DNA of 64,000 nucleotides, taken from the NCBI GenBank assembly GCA_002197995.1, contig NGZR01000002.1, positions 6,014,001 through 6,078,000 on the forward strand, given 5' to 3'. Below are positions 23,179-36,284 of this stretch, in pieces (the first letter of the stretch is position 1; each line of letters starts with the position of its first letter). Both the position numbers and the translations under genes were made by a program. The notes under the pieces were generated by a model that searched no databases, was not told where the DNA came from, and saw only the letters and a list, made by a program, of their open reading frames with translations. Origin of the DNA: Gaeumannomyces sp. JS-464. Lineage: Eukaryota > Ascomycota > Sordariomycetes > Magnaporthales > Magnaporthaceae.

Positions 23179-25439
23179 ATTTTTTTTTTAGTTATACGGT
23201 TTATATTATTAAAAGGAGTATAAAACGGCGCTTATTTTTTTCCGGGCTACATTTTTTACAATTCGATAATATATATTTCCCGTATCGCTTTTTTTTTATT
23301 CCGCTTTATTAACTTTTTAAACCTATATGTAAAATTTATGTTAATTATATTTAACGTTTTGTTAATAATATTAAAAGTGTTAACACCGTTTAAAAATGCT
23401 ATTATAACGCTTATATATTTTTTATTTATTCCATTTTTTTTTATTTCGCTCCCGGGTTATGCTAATTTTTATTTTTAGCTTTTCGCGTTTTAACTTATAT
23501 GGGGTGCGCCTTTTCGCGCGATATTTGCGTTTAAGTTTATTGTTTTTTTTTCCCTTTTTTAACTGCTTTTATTATCGCTAACTTTTCGGTTCCAGGTTAA
23601 TAACCTTCCGTTAGTATTAAAAATTAAATTTATATTGTTTTTTTATACCTATTAGCGTTATATTTAATCTTTTTTTTAAAATTGCTGCCGATTTAAAAAA
23701 TGCTATAACCGAAATTAAACATGCTGTTAAAATTTATAACCGTTTTGTTTCGGTACGGTATGCTTTTTTATTAATGCTTTTTTTTTAACTTCGTTATACC
23801 ATTTTAAAGCATGTTATCGCCGGGTACGTTCGTATTGCGAAGGATATCGGCAAACGATTCGGCGTCCCGTTTAACGCTAGGTTTTCGCGCTTATTCCTTT
23901 AATAATACTATTTTTTTCCGGTTTGTTAACCTTTTTATATTTGCTAAATATCCTTTATGCAAAATTCTATTAACGCTATTTTTAACCAAATTTTAATTAA
24001 ATATTAAAAGGATATTATTAACGAAATGTTAAAAAAAAGTAGGCAAAACTAAAAATAATTAGCTTAATTGGTTCTTTTTCGATTACGGTTTGCATATATA
24101 GTATTACCGTTAATCCATTTTTTTCCCTTTGTTTTTTAGTAAAATGTTTTCGTTTTAACGTTTTATAGTTATTTATAATTCGGTTTTTTCCGGTTTAATA
24201 GCGTTTTTTCTCGTTCTTTTTCGCGCGTGTTTTTTCCACTTTTTTCGCTATTTTAAAATTTGTTAGTTTTTCAATTTTAAATATTATGCGTGCTGTTTTT
24301 TTAAATAATAGGTTTTTTATTTCCTATAGTTTAAAATATGCCTTTCGGTTATTCGTTTATATTATTTCAGCGCTTTTCCGTTGTTTATTTTAACGGGTGC
24401 ATTAACTTAATACGTGTTATGCTATTTCCTTTTATCCGCTACCGCATTTGTATAACGGCGTTACCGCGTTAAACACGTTTTTATTAAATAAAAAAGCATT
24501 TAAACCTAGCTTTTCCGTTTTAATTTAAATTACTATTAAGCTATATGCTTTTAACATTTTTTCGTAATATTTAACTAATTTTTTTTATAAATAAAGGGTT
24601 ATTCGTTAAACACGTAGTTTTATACCGGTTCGCTTTTTTATTGCTTTTATTAAATTAATAACTTTTAATTTCCATTTTATTATTACGTTAAAGTTTTATT
24701 ACTTCGCGTATTTATATTTCGACTTTTTTTCGTTTTCGCGGGGAATTAATTTGCGTTTTAATTTCGAGGTTATTTGAAATTGGTTTTAACGTTCCGTTTA
24801 TTTTTTTTGTTTAGCCACATTAAAAATATGGTTTTTTGCTTCCTTTTTAATATTTTAACTTTTTAAATTAATTTGTTATTTTTGCTATCGTTTTATTAAT
24901 CCGCTATGTTATTTCAATTTCCAACCATTTATTTTTATATTAATTACCTTTTCGTTTAAATATAAATCCAAAAGTAACACGTAAGTTTTTATTTCCAAAT
25001 AAGCTAATAATATTGTTTTACATATTCCGGCTATTATTTTAAAATATATTTATTATTCTTTTGCTATCTTTTTAATTACGTTTTAAACCCGCTTTTATAA
25101 TTCGATTAAAAGGTGGTATGTTACGATTTTATATGCCATCGCGCTTTTGCATACTACTACATATAACTGCTCTACTTTAACGAAACTGCTTTTTTACGTT
25201 ACCGTTGCGAGTTTTATTATCGCTAATTGCTATTTTTCCTATTTGCCTTTCGTTTATTTAATATAAACTTTAAAATTTAGTTTATAATTTAGCTAAATTC
25301 CAAAAGAATTTACCCTTAACGATAATTGCATTTGGATAGCTCCGGTACGGATTTAAGTTTGGTTTAAAGCTTTAATGAAATGCAACAGTTTAGTTTTCGA
25401 TATGTTAAATGTAATTTTTGTTATTTTTGTATTTAATAT

Positions 25440-25620
25440 ATATCCTAAGCTTTTTCCAATAACCGTACCGTTTTCGCTATAATGCTTTTTATTGCTACAA
25501 GGTTAATATTATCGGTAAAACCGACTACCGTTATTTTTGGAATTTTTTTTTAGCTTATCGTATAATAACGCGATGTAAAAGATAAATAGTATAAGTAATA
25601 GTGGTAATTTTTGCGGGATT
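25440..25620 (-). pseudogene. LINE reverse-transcriptase core (L1)
   Basis: The minus strand near 25,501-25,525 reads GFTDNINL, the RIP-altered form of the FADDINL box kept in L2 at 42,702-42,725. The catalytic aspartates are lost, so this copy is dead. Confidence 0.65.
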
Positions 25621-27318
25621 TTTGCGGTTATTGGTATTAGCGTTAACGTATTTCCGTCGAATTCAAACCGGGCCGTTTTATTTGTAAGCCAGCTTTTAAT
25701 CCATTTAATTATTTTTAATAGAAATCCTTAATTTCGCATTATATCGAGCAATTTAATGTCGTTAGCGTTATCGAATGCTTTTAATAGGTCGAATTGTAAT
25801 AGCGAAGTTATAGCGTTATAATCCCACGCCGTTATTACTGTGTTTATCATTTGTTTAATAGCGAGTTTGGTATTGCGTTTTTTTTATTACTTATTTATTT
25901 TTCCGGTAAAAGCCCTTTTTTTCGCTTTATAAGCGATTCGCTTTTCCGCTATAACTTTTATAATTTTAAAAATGGATACTAAAAGTGCGATCGGTTTTTA
26001 TTTTCCCGTTAATTTCTTATTTTTTATATTTTTGCCTAGCTTTAGCAATACTATTATAAGTGCGTTTCGAAAGCGCTTTAGGAAATATTCGAAGTCGAAA
26101 TTAGCGTTAGCTATTTTAAATATAACTGTTTAGCAAAGTCGCCGTATGCTTTTAAAAGTCCGTTTAATAGGTTATCCGTTCCCGGGGCTTTCCAATTCCG
26201 CGTTTTTTTAAAGCCGTTAATACGTTTCCGCTTTCCGGGTTTATTATATGTTTTATTAAAAATGCGTTGTAATACGTGTCGTTATTAAACGTAATGTTTG
26301 TAATATTAGCCAAATCCGTTTTCGAGCTAAAATAGAATTTGGTTGTTAAAGCTATTATTTTATTTGCGTGGGTGTTAACTGGTTTTTAATTGCCGTTTTT
26401 TGGTCGGTATAAGTTTGGTAGTTTGGTTAGGTTTTATTTTTTATAACTACGCAATTTCGCCTACCGTTTTATATTCCAAAACGTGGTTTCGTGCTTTTTT
26501 GTTTTTAATACATTTTTAATAAACTCCTTTTAATACGCGTTAATTTCTTTCCTTTTTTCCTTTATAAAGCCTTATCCGTTGTTTTTAGCTCGTCGTGGCT
26601 ATTTTATACTTTTAGTTTTATATGCGCGCGCCGGCACCTTTTCGTTTTTTAACGCGTTTAGTAAATTTTAAATTCCAATACGGTGCCGGTTTAAAACTTA
26701 GTATTGTTTTTCTTTTACTATTAACTCGTTAGCGATTAGGTTAGCTAGTTTTAATACGTTTATTTAGTTATCGATATCGCTTGACGTTTTTATATTTTCG
26801 ATTTCGATATGTTATGCGGCTAATTGCAATGCTTGTTTTAATCGTTTTTTATGTTAATATTTACTTCCTTTTATACCCATTTTTCAACGGTTTTTTACCG
26901 GAGCGGTTTTATTTCGATATGGCTTAAAATTATTTAAAAGTGGTAATTTAATCCCCCTATTTTATCTTTTTACCTTTGGATTTTACGGCTAAAATATCGG
27001 ATACTTATGCATAGTTAAATGTGCTTTTTCGTTCGCCGAATTTTTCTTTCGTTATTTTTTAAAAAGTATTGCGAGTTCGAATTTCCACTAGTGCGTTAGC
27101 GAAAGTAATACGTTTGCTTTTTCGTTTTATTTATTATATACGTTTTATATGGGGTGGTGCATGTTAAAATCCCTTACGAGTATAACGTAATATCGTGGCG
27201 GTTACGTTTCGATTTCCGATAAATAGCGTGTGCTATTTTCCTAATATTTTGGGATTTAGCGAATATATCGAGTAAATATCGATTTTTTTAATAAGGTTTG
27301 CAATATTATTATTACCTA

Positions 27319-29176
27319 ACGTAGTTCACCAGCGAGTGACGCACACCAGCGAGTAACGCACCCACACCTAACCTCCCGTTAATCGACGCGCATACCAACC
27401 CAACAACGCCATAAATCCATTTAAACTACTCGGAACTGTATACATCGGACATTTCTATTTCTTTTTAACAAGTGCGCGCGTTATGTCCGGTCTTGCCGCA
27501 CGTACCACATCGCCGACGAGTCGTCGTCGCCCTCCTTTTTTAACCCCTATAATCGCGTATTTTTTACTATAATTACTTATCCAGCTTTTGCTGGTCCAAA
27601 ACATTTCGTATCTTTTCGATAGTATATAACCCTTTTTATCGGACACGTGTTTTTTTGGCCCTCCGGCGTTTGCTTAATGCTTCGTTCGCTTTTCGAAGTT
27701 TGGAGTTCTTTTCTTTTAAAAGGTTAACCCGATGCATAATTGCCTTAGCCCTTTTCGTTAATTGGTTTACAGCCGTTAGCATAAGTAACGGAAAATTGCT
27801 TCGGTAATTGGAAATCCGAATTTTAATATGTTCGAATTACGAAGTTGCGTTTTTAGCTATCCGGGGCGTTTTGGAGGTTTAAGGTTCGGCGTCGTTTAAA
27901 AGCTTTTTCGGGGGAGTTGAAGTTCGTAACCTTACATCCAGCTTTTTTAAAACCGAATCCGGATTAAAAAAAGCAAAGCCAGCCTTTCGAAAGCCCCCTC
28001 GAATGTTTTTTTCGGTTATAAAGTTAAAAAATGCCGCTTTAAACGCCGAAAGGAACTTAACCTTAGTTACGTGGTTAACGTATAACCTTATTAAGTTTTC
28101 GACTTATTAACCGTACGCTTTTTTTAACGGGCTAAAGCATTTAACGTTAAGTGGCTAAAAGAAGTAAAACGAATGCGAAGGTATGCAAAGCGTAATAATA
28201 TTATATTTTTAACAATAAAGCTCGAAATCCGTTAAATGGTAGCTTTCGTATCCGTTTAGCACTAATAAACGATAAAGCCTTTTGCGCGCGATGCAATGTG
28301 TTTATTAAAATGCTAAATCCATTTTAAACTAAGCTCGTTCGTAATCCACCCGTTAAAATTTGTTAAAATAACTTAATCGCGTGGAAAGCCGGTTTCCGAA
28401 TACTAATTGGCCAAATGGTATTGCCTTTTAACGATAATAAAAAAAGGGATTGCTTAGCCGCAACAGTTAACCTTTTGGATAATTGTAGCCCATTTCCGGT
28501 TGCTAAGTTAAACCAGTTTTGCTTTACTACGGCCTTCCGATATTGTAATAACTATAACGGTAACGATTATGCCTATAAAAAAGCCGGTTTCGTCGAAATT
28601 ATAAATATCGTTATTAAAATGCCATATTTGGCTATAATGTTCGCATAAGGTTAAACCACGTAAAAACGAGCTTAGGATTTTTCGCATTTAGCCTTTTAAT
28701 AGTCGTACTTTCGAATTTAACGCGTGCCGAGCTCCGGGCGGCGCTTAACGAACTTCGCGACCTAGTTGGTCCCGATGGTGCCCGCGTCGCGTTCGGCGAG
28801 CAATCGGTTAGCCATATTTTTAACACTAAAAGGCCGGGAAGGGAATGCGCGAAAATCCAGCTCGAATATATACTTAATAAGCGTTTCCTTTTCGGATTCC
28901 GTTAATTTCCGATTTTTGGGCATGCTATCGCGTCGAGCAGGTCGGCCAGCGCGTCGGCGACGCAGCGTAGCTTTAAAAACGTTATAAATTTTGGCGCCGA
29001 ACGCACACTTAATTATGCATTAGATTAAATTGCTTGCATAGCAAAAACAATTTTGGCCTCGTCGGATGTCGATGCTATTTGTGGTTGTTAAGGAATTAAG
29101 GTTGGAAGTGGGAAACGCGAGTCGCGATGGAAAACGCGTCACTCGCTAATGTGCGTCACTTGCTGGTAAACTACGT
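27319..29176 (-). mobile_element. Fot1/pogo-like transposon P3, inserted in LINE L1
   Basis: It is 1,858 bp with TA on both sides. The ends ACGTAGTTCACCAGCGAGTG and GCTGGTAAACTACGT have CAGCGAGTGACGCAC motifs at 17-bp spacing. Flanking LINE sequence (ATTATTACCTA and ATCGTATTTG) is continuous in L2 near 44,520, giving an empty-site comparison. The transposase on minus is broken. Confidence 0.93.
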
Positions 29177-30639
29177 TAATCGTATTTGTTTCGGCTTTTT
29201 TACAATGCGGGGTTTAACCGTTAATAAACGTATAATGCTGCGTTTAAACGGCTATCGGTTTGGTAGTAAACCATTTCGTATTTGCATTTTGCTGGTTTTT
29301 TTTAGGTTTTTGTATCGGTTTAATTCCGGCTTTTATATAGCTATTATATCGTGTTTTTTTTATTAAGCAATGGGATATCTCCTTTTCCGCTCCTTTTTTT
29401 TATATTCCAATATAATATCGAAATTACTATACGGGTTTTTTTGGGCTTTTTTGTACGTTAAACGGGCTAATATTATTTAATATTAATAGCGGTTCGGAAA
29501 AAAAACGGGCTTATTGGGAGCATTATCGTTTTAACTTCCTTTCGTATTTGCTCGTTTACTATAATAGGAGGTTTTATTAAAAGGGAGCTTATTTTCGGGG
29601 CGAAATGTGTTATAACTAAAGGAGGCGGCCGTATATCGGTTCGGCTTTTAAATAAATCCGAAATTTTACAGGGTTTGCCAATTAGTTAGCGTTTAAAATC
29701 CAGGTTGGTAAGTTATTATTCGAGTTTAAATTGTTTTTTCGTCTTTTATTAAAGCTCGTTAATCCTTTGCTTTTAAAATGTTAACAGGTTTGGAAAACGG
29801 CGAAAGTACCTTTTTTATTAGTTTATTAATTATGCTTTTTAATATAAACCTTTTCGGTTACTTTTGGTATATTTCTTTTGCTTTTCTTATAGCGCGTTAT
29901 CCTATTTCGCATTATCGGTAAAAAGCCGGGTACGGTTCGTTGCAATTCGCGCATTTGGGTATGGTTTTTTGTTATTTAAAATGGGCGTCGCATTAATGAT
30001 TTTTTTTTTAATATTTCGGTTTTTCGCAATACAAGCACCGGCCGGGCTTAATGTAAAACTTTTAACGGTACCTTTATTTGTAGCAGTTATAGCATTAAAT
30101 GGTTTTAACGTTTAGTGCAAATAGCTCGCAATTGTAAATTATTATTTTTATTACGAGTTTTCGTTCGCATATTTAGTTCGTTACCGTTGCCGATCTAATA
30201 CGGGCTAGTACTATAGCGTATTCGTAAAAAATCCGGGCCGGCTATACGTATATGGACTTAACGTTTACGTTTTAGTTTTCGGCATTTAAATTTTTTACAA
30301 ATGCAATTAAGTTTTTTAAAAGTGCTTTTTATTTAAAGCTTCGAATTACCACGTCGTATATCCGTTCCCGGATCGTTATTTAGTTATCGAATACTTTTTT
30401 CACTTAGTCGTTTTTTTTTTCCTGTATTTTTTTTCGTTTGCCTTAAAAGTATACTACTATATTTCCGTTCGAAATCGTTTCGTTATTTGTACTATCGTGC
30501 TTAGTTAGTTATTTAACGCTTATATGGTATTTATTATTAACCACTTTTTAATTGCTTTTAAAGGTTTTTTTACGGCCACGATAATTTTTCGCTCGATTTT
30601 CGACGGTATAAATCGGGGTGGGGGTTACGTCGTGTTCGG

Positions 30640-31170
30640 GTACTATTAGCGAGGTTAATTTAATTCGGTTTCGCCTGGTATTTAAGCCGGCAAGCCCGTG
30701 GCCAGCGCGGTGGTATAAGACTTTTTGGTATCGGCTAATGCTTTTTTAGCTTCCTCGGGTATTTTTGCGTTAAGCTTTTGCAGCGTGTCGTTAATTACCG
30801 GTCTTTTTGCGGCGGTTTCGCGCTGGCGAGCCGCTTTTGCGTCGATTTCCCGCTTCGTTAATTCCGATACTAGTTGCAAAATTTCCAGCAATTTTCCATT
30901 AATTACAAAAGGCTTTAGCATTAATAATATTTTTTTCGCCTTTTTCCTAGCGGTTGCGCGCCGGTTTTATATCGGTGTTATCGTTTCCCCGCGCGTTCGA
31001 GGACGCGTTAAGTTGATCCACCGTCGTGGTATGCCGACTAGCCGCGAGTTTAAAATCGATCGCTATCGATTTTTAGCCCGCGCCGTCGGCGCGCGCACGA
31101 TGCGGTATCGGTCCGGGGTTAAGTCGGTTGCGAGGAGTTTAATTCCGGCGTTAAAATTGGATTATTTCGA
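30640..31170 (-). pseudogene. LINE ORF1 remnant (L1)
   Basis: The minus frame at 30,921-30,682 keeps 79 codons rich in Ala, Lys and Glu (RQRETAAKRPVINDTLQKLN), typical of the helical part of fungal LINE ORF1 proteins, which bind element RNA. It parallels 46,428-46,100 in L2. The N-terminal part is in other frames. Confidence 0.55.
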
Positions 31171-31220
31171 AAGGCTAACCGGCTGCGCGTTTTTAAGGTC
31201 GCGGCAGCTTACATCCGGGG

Positions 31221-32282
31221 AATTAAAACTTTTAATTAGCTAGTTTTTTTTATTATCGTTCGTATAATTAATTATTAATAACAATTATTAATAATACGTA
31301 TTATAATAAAATGTTAAATTTAACCATTTTAATTATTTTGTTTTTAATATTTTATAAAAGCCGTTATAAAAAGCTCATACAAAAAATTCGTTTTTTTATC
31401 GTAATTTAAACGTAATACGTTAGAATTTTGGTACGTATTAAAACCCGGATTTTTTTATTAAAATCAGTTTAATTTCCGCTTTGTAATTAAAATTTTATTC
31501 GTTATATTAAACACATTTTTTAATTTTAAGCTAAAAAATTTAAAATTTACAAATACATTTTTAATAATATCGTTTCGCATGTTATTATTAAAATTTAAAC
31601 AATTTCGGTAAATAAATTTAAATTAATTTTTTATTTTCCCGTTTAAATAAAAAACGGCATATATAACCTTTTATTTATGGCTGGTAAATTATTTTTAATA
31701 AAATTTAAATTAATTTTGCATTTTATTAGGAATATAGCGAGTTTACCGTTTTTTTATTACATTTTTCGGGTATAAAAAATTTAAAGGTTTTAATAAGCTT
31801 TTAATGGCGTAATTGCGTAATTACGTTATTTTTTATAATATAAAAGTTAAAAATTTAATATCTTTTTTAAATTTCGTAAAATTAAAACAAATTTTTAATA
31901 TAAAAAACCAAATTTTAATACCAAATCGAAAATTAAAACGATTTTAGCAAAAAAAAAACCCGCGTTTAAATACATAACAAAATTTTAACGTATTACGTTT
32001 AAATTACGGTAAAAAACGATTTTTTTTTGTATAAGCTTTTTATAACAACTTTTATAATAATATTAAAAACAAAATAATTAAAAGGGTTAAATTTAACATT
32101 TTATTATAATACGTATTATTAACAATTGTTATTAATAATTAATTATACGAACGATAATAAAAAAAACTAGCTAATTAAAAGTTTTAATTATTTTAAAGTA
32201 AATTAAAAAAAAGCATTAAAATAATATAATATATAAAATTTATTTAAAATTTATTAACGTTAGTATAAAACTAGTTATTAAT
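31221..32282. repeat. head-to-head chromovirus gag inverted repeat
   Basis: 31,221 to about 31,500 is a near-perfect inverted repeat of about 31,940-32,190 (for example TTATTATCGTTCGTATAATT against its complement). Each arm matches gag sequence (compare 55,020-55,070). The left arm continues the minus-oriented relic interrupted by the LINE; the right arm is plus-oriented. 32,190-32,282 also repeats 21,965-22,056 in inverse. Confidence 0.65.
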
Positions 32283-32833
32283 ATTACGATTACGGGCATT
32301 AAAAAAGGGCTGCTTTTAATGCAGCATCGCGACCCCGCATTTGGGACCCAAAACGGTTACGTAACACGATTACGTAACGCAAAAGTAATATGTTTGCTAT
32401 AAATATAGCGTATATAATACTAAAACTTAAAAGTAATATGATTTTTATAAATATAGCATATATAATACTAAAACCTAAAAGTAATATGTTTATTAAAATA
32501 TAGCATACATAATATTAAAACCTAAAAGTAATATGTTTATTAAAATATAGCATATATAATATTAAAACCTAAAAGTAATATGTTTATTATAAATATAGCA
32601 AATATAATACCGGAAAATCCTAAAAATAAAAAGGGAAAAATTCCTTTTATATAAAGTAAGTTTTAACTAAAACTTCGGTATTAATTAACTTAAATTAACT
32701 TTTAAATTTTTTTAAAATAAGCAATTAAAACGCTGCATTTTAAAACATAAAACCCTTTAAAATCATTAATAAGTGTATTGTTTTAACCCTTTTTTAAATG
32801 CTTTATTTTAAAACCAAAACCTTTATTATAATA
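32283..32833 (+). repeat. divergent chromovirus LTR with internal minisatellite
   Basis: Begins TATTACGATTACGG and ends TTATAATA before the leader TTTTAATTAATCC. It shares the CTTCGGTATTAATTAAC block with other LTRs. It is about 100 bp longer than the standard LTR because of the tandem array. Confidence 0.65.
32381..32617 (+). repeat. five-copy 47/48-bp tandem repeat
   Basis: Units start at 32,381, 32,429, 32,477, 32,524 and 32,571, each AAAAGTAATATG followed by an AAATATAGC core. They sit where other LTRs carry ATTTGTGG repeats, so they may be a lineage-specific enhancer-type array. Confidence 0.85.
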
Positions 32834-33642
32834 TTTTAATTAATCCTAGTTAACATTTAGTTTAAAAATCGAATAATACATTATATTAACCAATTAAAAT
32901 CCTAACGTTATTTAAATTAACGGAAAAACGTTCCATTTAAATTAGTAAAACTTTTAATAAATAGCGGAAATTATTTTTAAAATAAACGTTAGGTTAAATT
33001 AAATCGCAAAATAAATAATTACGTTTATTAAATAATTTTATAAACTTTTTGCATTTTTAAAATAAAACGAAAAAAACGGATAATTTCGAACGTTTTTTAT
33101 TAAATACAAAAAATATTTCCGGTTTTATAAAAAACAGTTCGTAACCGAATAGCAAAAAATTATATACGCGATTATAAAATTAAAAGCAACATAAAAAATT
33201 AATTTAAATTTACGTTTCGAAATTATTTTTTAAAAAACCGATAATATATAAAACGAAAATACGAAAATCGTATGTTTATTATTTGATAAATTTAAAAAAC
33301 GGTTAAAAAAAACGTTTAATATAATAAATAAATTGAAAATAAACGAAAAAAAGTTTTAATAATTTAAATAAGCGGGATTAGCATTTAAATACGTTATTAA
33401 AGTTTAACGCGTTTTAATTAAAATTAAATTAAATTAAAAGCTTTTATTTTAGTTTTTTACGGAAAACTTTAAACTAAAATTAAAAACGAAATTAAAAAAA
33501 CCAACCGATTTGAATTTTTATTAAAAAATTACCAAAAAAAAGGTTTAAATTAGCGATTAATTATACGAAAAACGATAAGAAAACAAATAAAAGCCAAATA
33601 TTAGGAGTTTTAAAAATTTAAATACAATAATAATAAAAATAT
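32834..33642 (+). pseudogene. gag: chromovirus gag relic, continues at 35,508
   Basis: After the leader, plus-strand sequence matches gag blocks (for example ACGTTTTTTATTAAATAC and TTCGTAACCGAATAG) with very heavy TA conversion. It is interrupted by P4 and resumes to about 35,860, where KGKCFKYE is left of the zinc knuckle. Confidence 0.55.
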
Positions 33643-33644
33643 TA

Positions 33645-35505
33645 ACGTAGTTTACCACCAAATGGGCCAAACCACCGAGTGGGCCACGCCATTCCAACCT
33701 TTGGTTAATCGACGCGCATGCCAACCCAATAACGCCAAAAATACATTTAAACTACTTAAAACTATGTACATCGGATATTTCTACTTCCTTTTAACAAATG
33801 CGCGCATTATGTCCGGTTTTGCCGCAAATGCTATATCGCCGACGAATCGTCGTCGCCCTTTTTTCCGGACCCCTATAATCGCGCATTTTTTGCTATAGCT
33901 ATTTATTTAGCTCCTTTTGGTTTAAAACATTTCGTACCTTTTTAATAGTAAGTAACCCTTTTAGTTAAACGCGTGTTTTTTTAGCCTTTCGGCGTTTGCT
34001 TAATGCTTCGTTCGCTTTTTTAAGCGTAAACATTTCGGCTCGGAAAAAGGCCACCTTATGCATTATCGCTTTCGCCCTTTTTGCAATTTGGTTTATAACT
34101 ATATAAATGGAAGTTAAAAAACTGCTTTAGTAATTGGAAATCTAAGTTTTAATATGTTCGGACTGCGAAGTTGCTTTTTTAGCTGTTTTGGGCGTTTTGG
34201 AGGTCCAAGGTTCGGGGTCGTTTAAAAGCGTTATCGGGGGAGTTGAAATTCGTAGCTTTACATCCAGCTTTTCCAAAACCGATTCCGAATTAAAAAAAGC
34301 AAAGCTAACCTTTCGAAAGCCTTTTTAAATGTTTTTTTTAGTTATAAAGTTAAAAAATGCCGTTTTAAAAGCCGAAAGGAATTCGACCTTAGTTACGTGG
34401 TTAACGTATAACCTTATTAAATTTTCGATTTGTTAACCGTACGCTTTTTTTAACGGGCTAAAGCATTTAACGTTAAGCGGCTAAAAGAAATAAAACGAAT
34501 GCGAAAGCATGCAAAGCGTAATAATATTATATTTTTAGCAATAAAGCTCGAAATTTGTTAAATAGTAGCTTTCGTAGCCGTTTAGCACTAATAAACGATA
34601 AAATCCCGTGGAACGAGCTGCAATGTGTTTATCGAAATGCTAAATCCATTTTAAACCGAGCTCGTTCGTAATCCACCCGTTAAAACTTATTGCAATAACC
34701 TAATCGCGTGAAAAGTCGGTTTTCGAATACTAATTGGCCAAATGGTATTGCCTTTTAACGATAATAAAAAAAAAGATCGCTTAACCGCAATAATTAACCT
34801 TTTAAATAATTATAGCCTATTCCCGGTTGCTAAGCTAAATTAGCTTTGCTTTACTACGGCTTTTCGATATTGTAATAATTATAACGGCCGCGATTATGCC
34901 TATAAAAAAGCCGGTTTCGTCGAAATTATAAATATCGTTATTTTAAATGCCATATTTATCGATAATATTTTGCATAAAGTCGAATTACGCAAAAACGAGC
35001 TTGGGATTTTCGCATTTGGCTTTTTAATAGTCGTACTTTCAAATCCAGCGCGTACCGAGCTTTGCGCGGCGCTTAATAAACCTCGCGACCCAGTTGGTCC
35101 CGACGGTGGCCGCGTTACGTTCGGCGAGCAATCGATTGGTTATATTTTTAACACTAAAAGGCCGGGAAGGAAATGCGCGGGAATCCAGCTTAAATATGTA
35201 TTTAATAAGCGCCTTTTTTTCGTATTCTGTTAACTTTCGAAAGTTGGGCGCGTTATCGCGTTAAGCAGGTCGGCCACGCTTTCGACGCGTTAAAGTCGAT
35301 TTCGCGACCGAGTAGATTTTTGCAGCTTCCCGCACGTTTAGTTTTAAGTTGGATTGCAAAGTTTAAAAGGCAAGCATTACCCGGCTTTCGTCGTTTCCTA
35401 TTAATATTATTATAGGTAAAGGAATTGGTCGCGAAAGAAAAAGTGTCGCGTGGTCGCGTGTTTTGGCCCACTCGGTGGTTTGGCCCACTCGGTGGTGAAC
35501 TACGT
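33645..35505 (-). mobile_element. Fot1/pogo-like transposon P4
   Basis: It is 1,861 bp, the same length and end type as P1 (ACGTAGTTTACCACC; CACCGAGTGGGCC motifs), with TA duplications at 33,643 and 35,506. Broken transposase on minus, with HTH near 35,000-35,330 and the knuckle region near 33,800. Confidence 0.92.
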
Positions 35506-35507
35506 TA

Positions 35508-35860
35508 ACGTTAGGAAAATATAACGTATAAACCTTATTTAAAATTAATAAATTTTAGTATTAAAACCGCGTATTAGTAAAAAAATAAGAAAAAATCAGT
35601 TTTAATATTAAAAAGGGAAAATGTTTTAAATACGAATAATTTAAATACGTTAAAAAAATATTATTTTTAATTAACCGAATAAAATATTAAATAAATCACC
35701 GTTATTTACCGATAAAAAAATTAAAAAGTTAATATATAAAATTTAGCTTTAATTAAACGGGATATTATAATAATTTATAAAAAATAATATATAAACTTAA
35801 TAAATACGAATTATATTAATAGTTTTAGTTAAAAATCGCCGTTATAATTAAAGTTCGGAA
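35508..35860 (+). pseudogene. gag: second half of the gag relic split by P4
   Basis: Continues plus-strand gag after P4. The degenerate zinc knuckle KGKCFKYE near 35,620 is the last recognisable feature. Confidence 0.45.
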
Positions 35861-35865
35861 AAAAG

Positions 35866-35990
35866 TTAAAAGTTAAAAGTTAAAGTTATAACTTTTACAG
35901 TTAAGTTAGTTAAAGTTACCACGGTAACTAACTTTAAAATTTAGTAATTAATTTTTAACTAACTTTAATAACTTTTAATAACTTTTAAAG
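35866..35990. repeat. palindromic cluster of TTAAAGTTA motifs
   Basis: Direct and inverted TAAAAGTTA/TTAAAGTTAGTTA units surround a GTTACCACGGTAAC core. It could be the end of a DNA transposon, possibly the hAT element immediately to the right. Confidence 0.45.
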
Positions 35991-36060
35991 TCATTTTTTG
36001 CATAAAAATTGCACAGGTTTTGCATAAACTTTATTTGTTAAAAAGGTTTTTTTTATTTAA

Positions 36061-36268
36061 AAAGTAGTAAAATTAGTAATAAAAATAGTAATAAAAGTAG
36101 TAGTAAATATATTGATAAATATAGCAATAAAAATAATAATAAAAATAAGAATAAAAATAAGAATAAAAATAATAATAAAAATAAGAATAAAAATAATAAT
36201 AAAAATAATAATAAAAATAATAATAAAAATAATAATAAAAACAGTAGTAAAAATAGTAGTAAAAATAT
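36061..36268. repeat. 12-bp satellite (AAAAATAATAAT)
   Basis: Roughly 17 units with G variants (AAAAATAAGAAT, AAAAATAGTAGT) that drift toward both ends. Confidence 0.85.
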
Positions 36269-36284
36269 ATATAATATAAATTAG

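Larger units (their letters stand above)
22071..31220 (-). mobile_element. Tad1-like LINE copy L1, interrupted by pogo P3
   Basis: About 7.3 kb without the nested P3. Flanks repeat AATTAAACCTTTTA (22,057-22,070) and AATTAAAACTTTTA (31,221-31,234), a 14-bp target duplication. The 3' end (left) has a TAA-repeat tail, as in several LINE clades. Collinear with L2 at 39,169-46,598. It holds remnants of ORF1 (right) and of an endonuclease/RT/RNase H ORF2. Confidence 0.85.

Noticed and set aside
29127..29366. 79-codon plus frame spanning the P3 right end and LINE
   Set aside because: Crosses a transposon boundary and is antisense to LINE coding; chance frame.
30725..31243. 172-codon plus-strand frame
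   Set aside because: Antisense to LINE ORF1, whose minus-strand helical protein pattern is the better explanation.
32381..32617. Regular repeat array considered as CRISPR
   Set aside because: Units are contiguous with no unique spacers, and the context is a eukaryotic LTR.
36061..36268. Satellite considered as telomeric or centromeric
   Set aside because: The 12-bp AAAAATAATAAT unit is not TTAGGG-like and the array is only about 200 bp.
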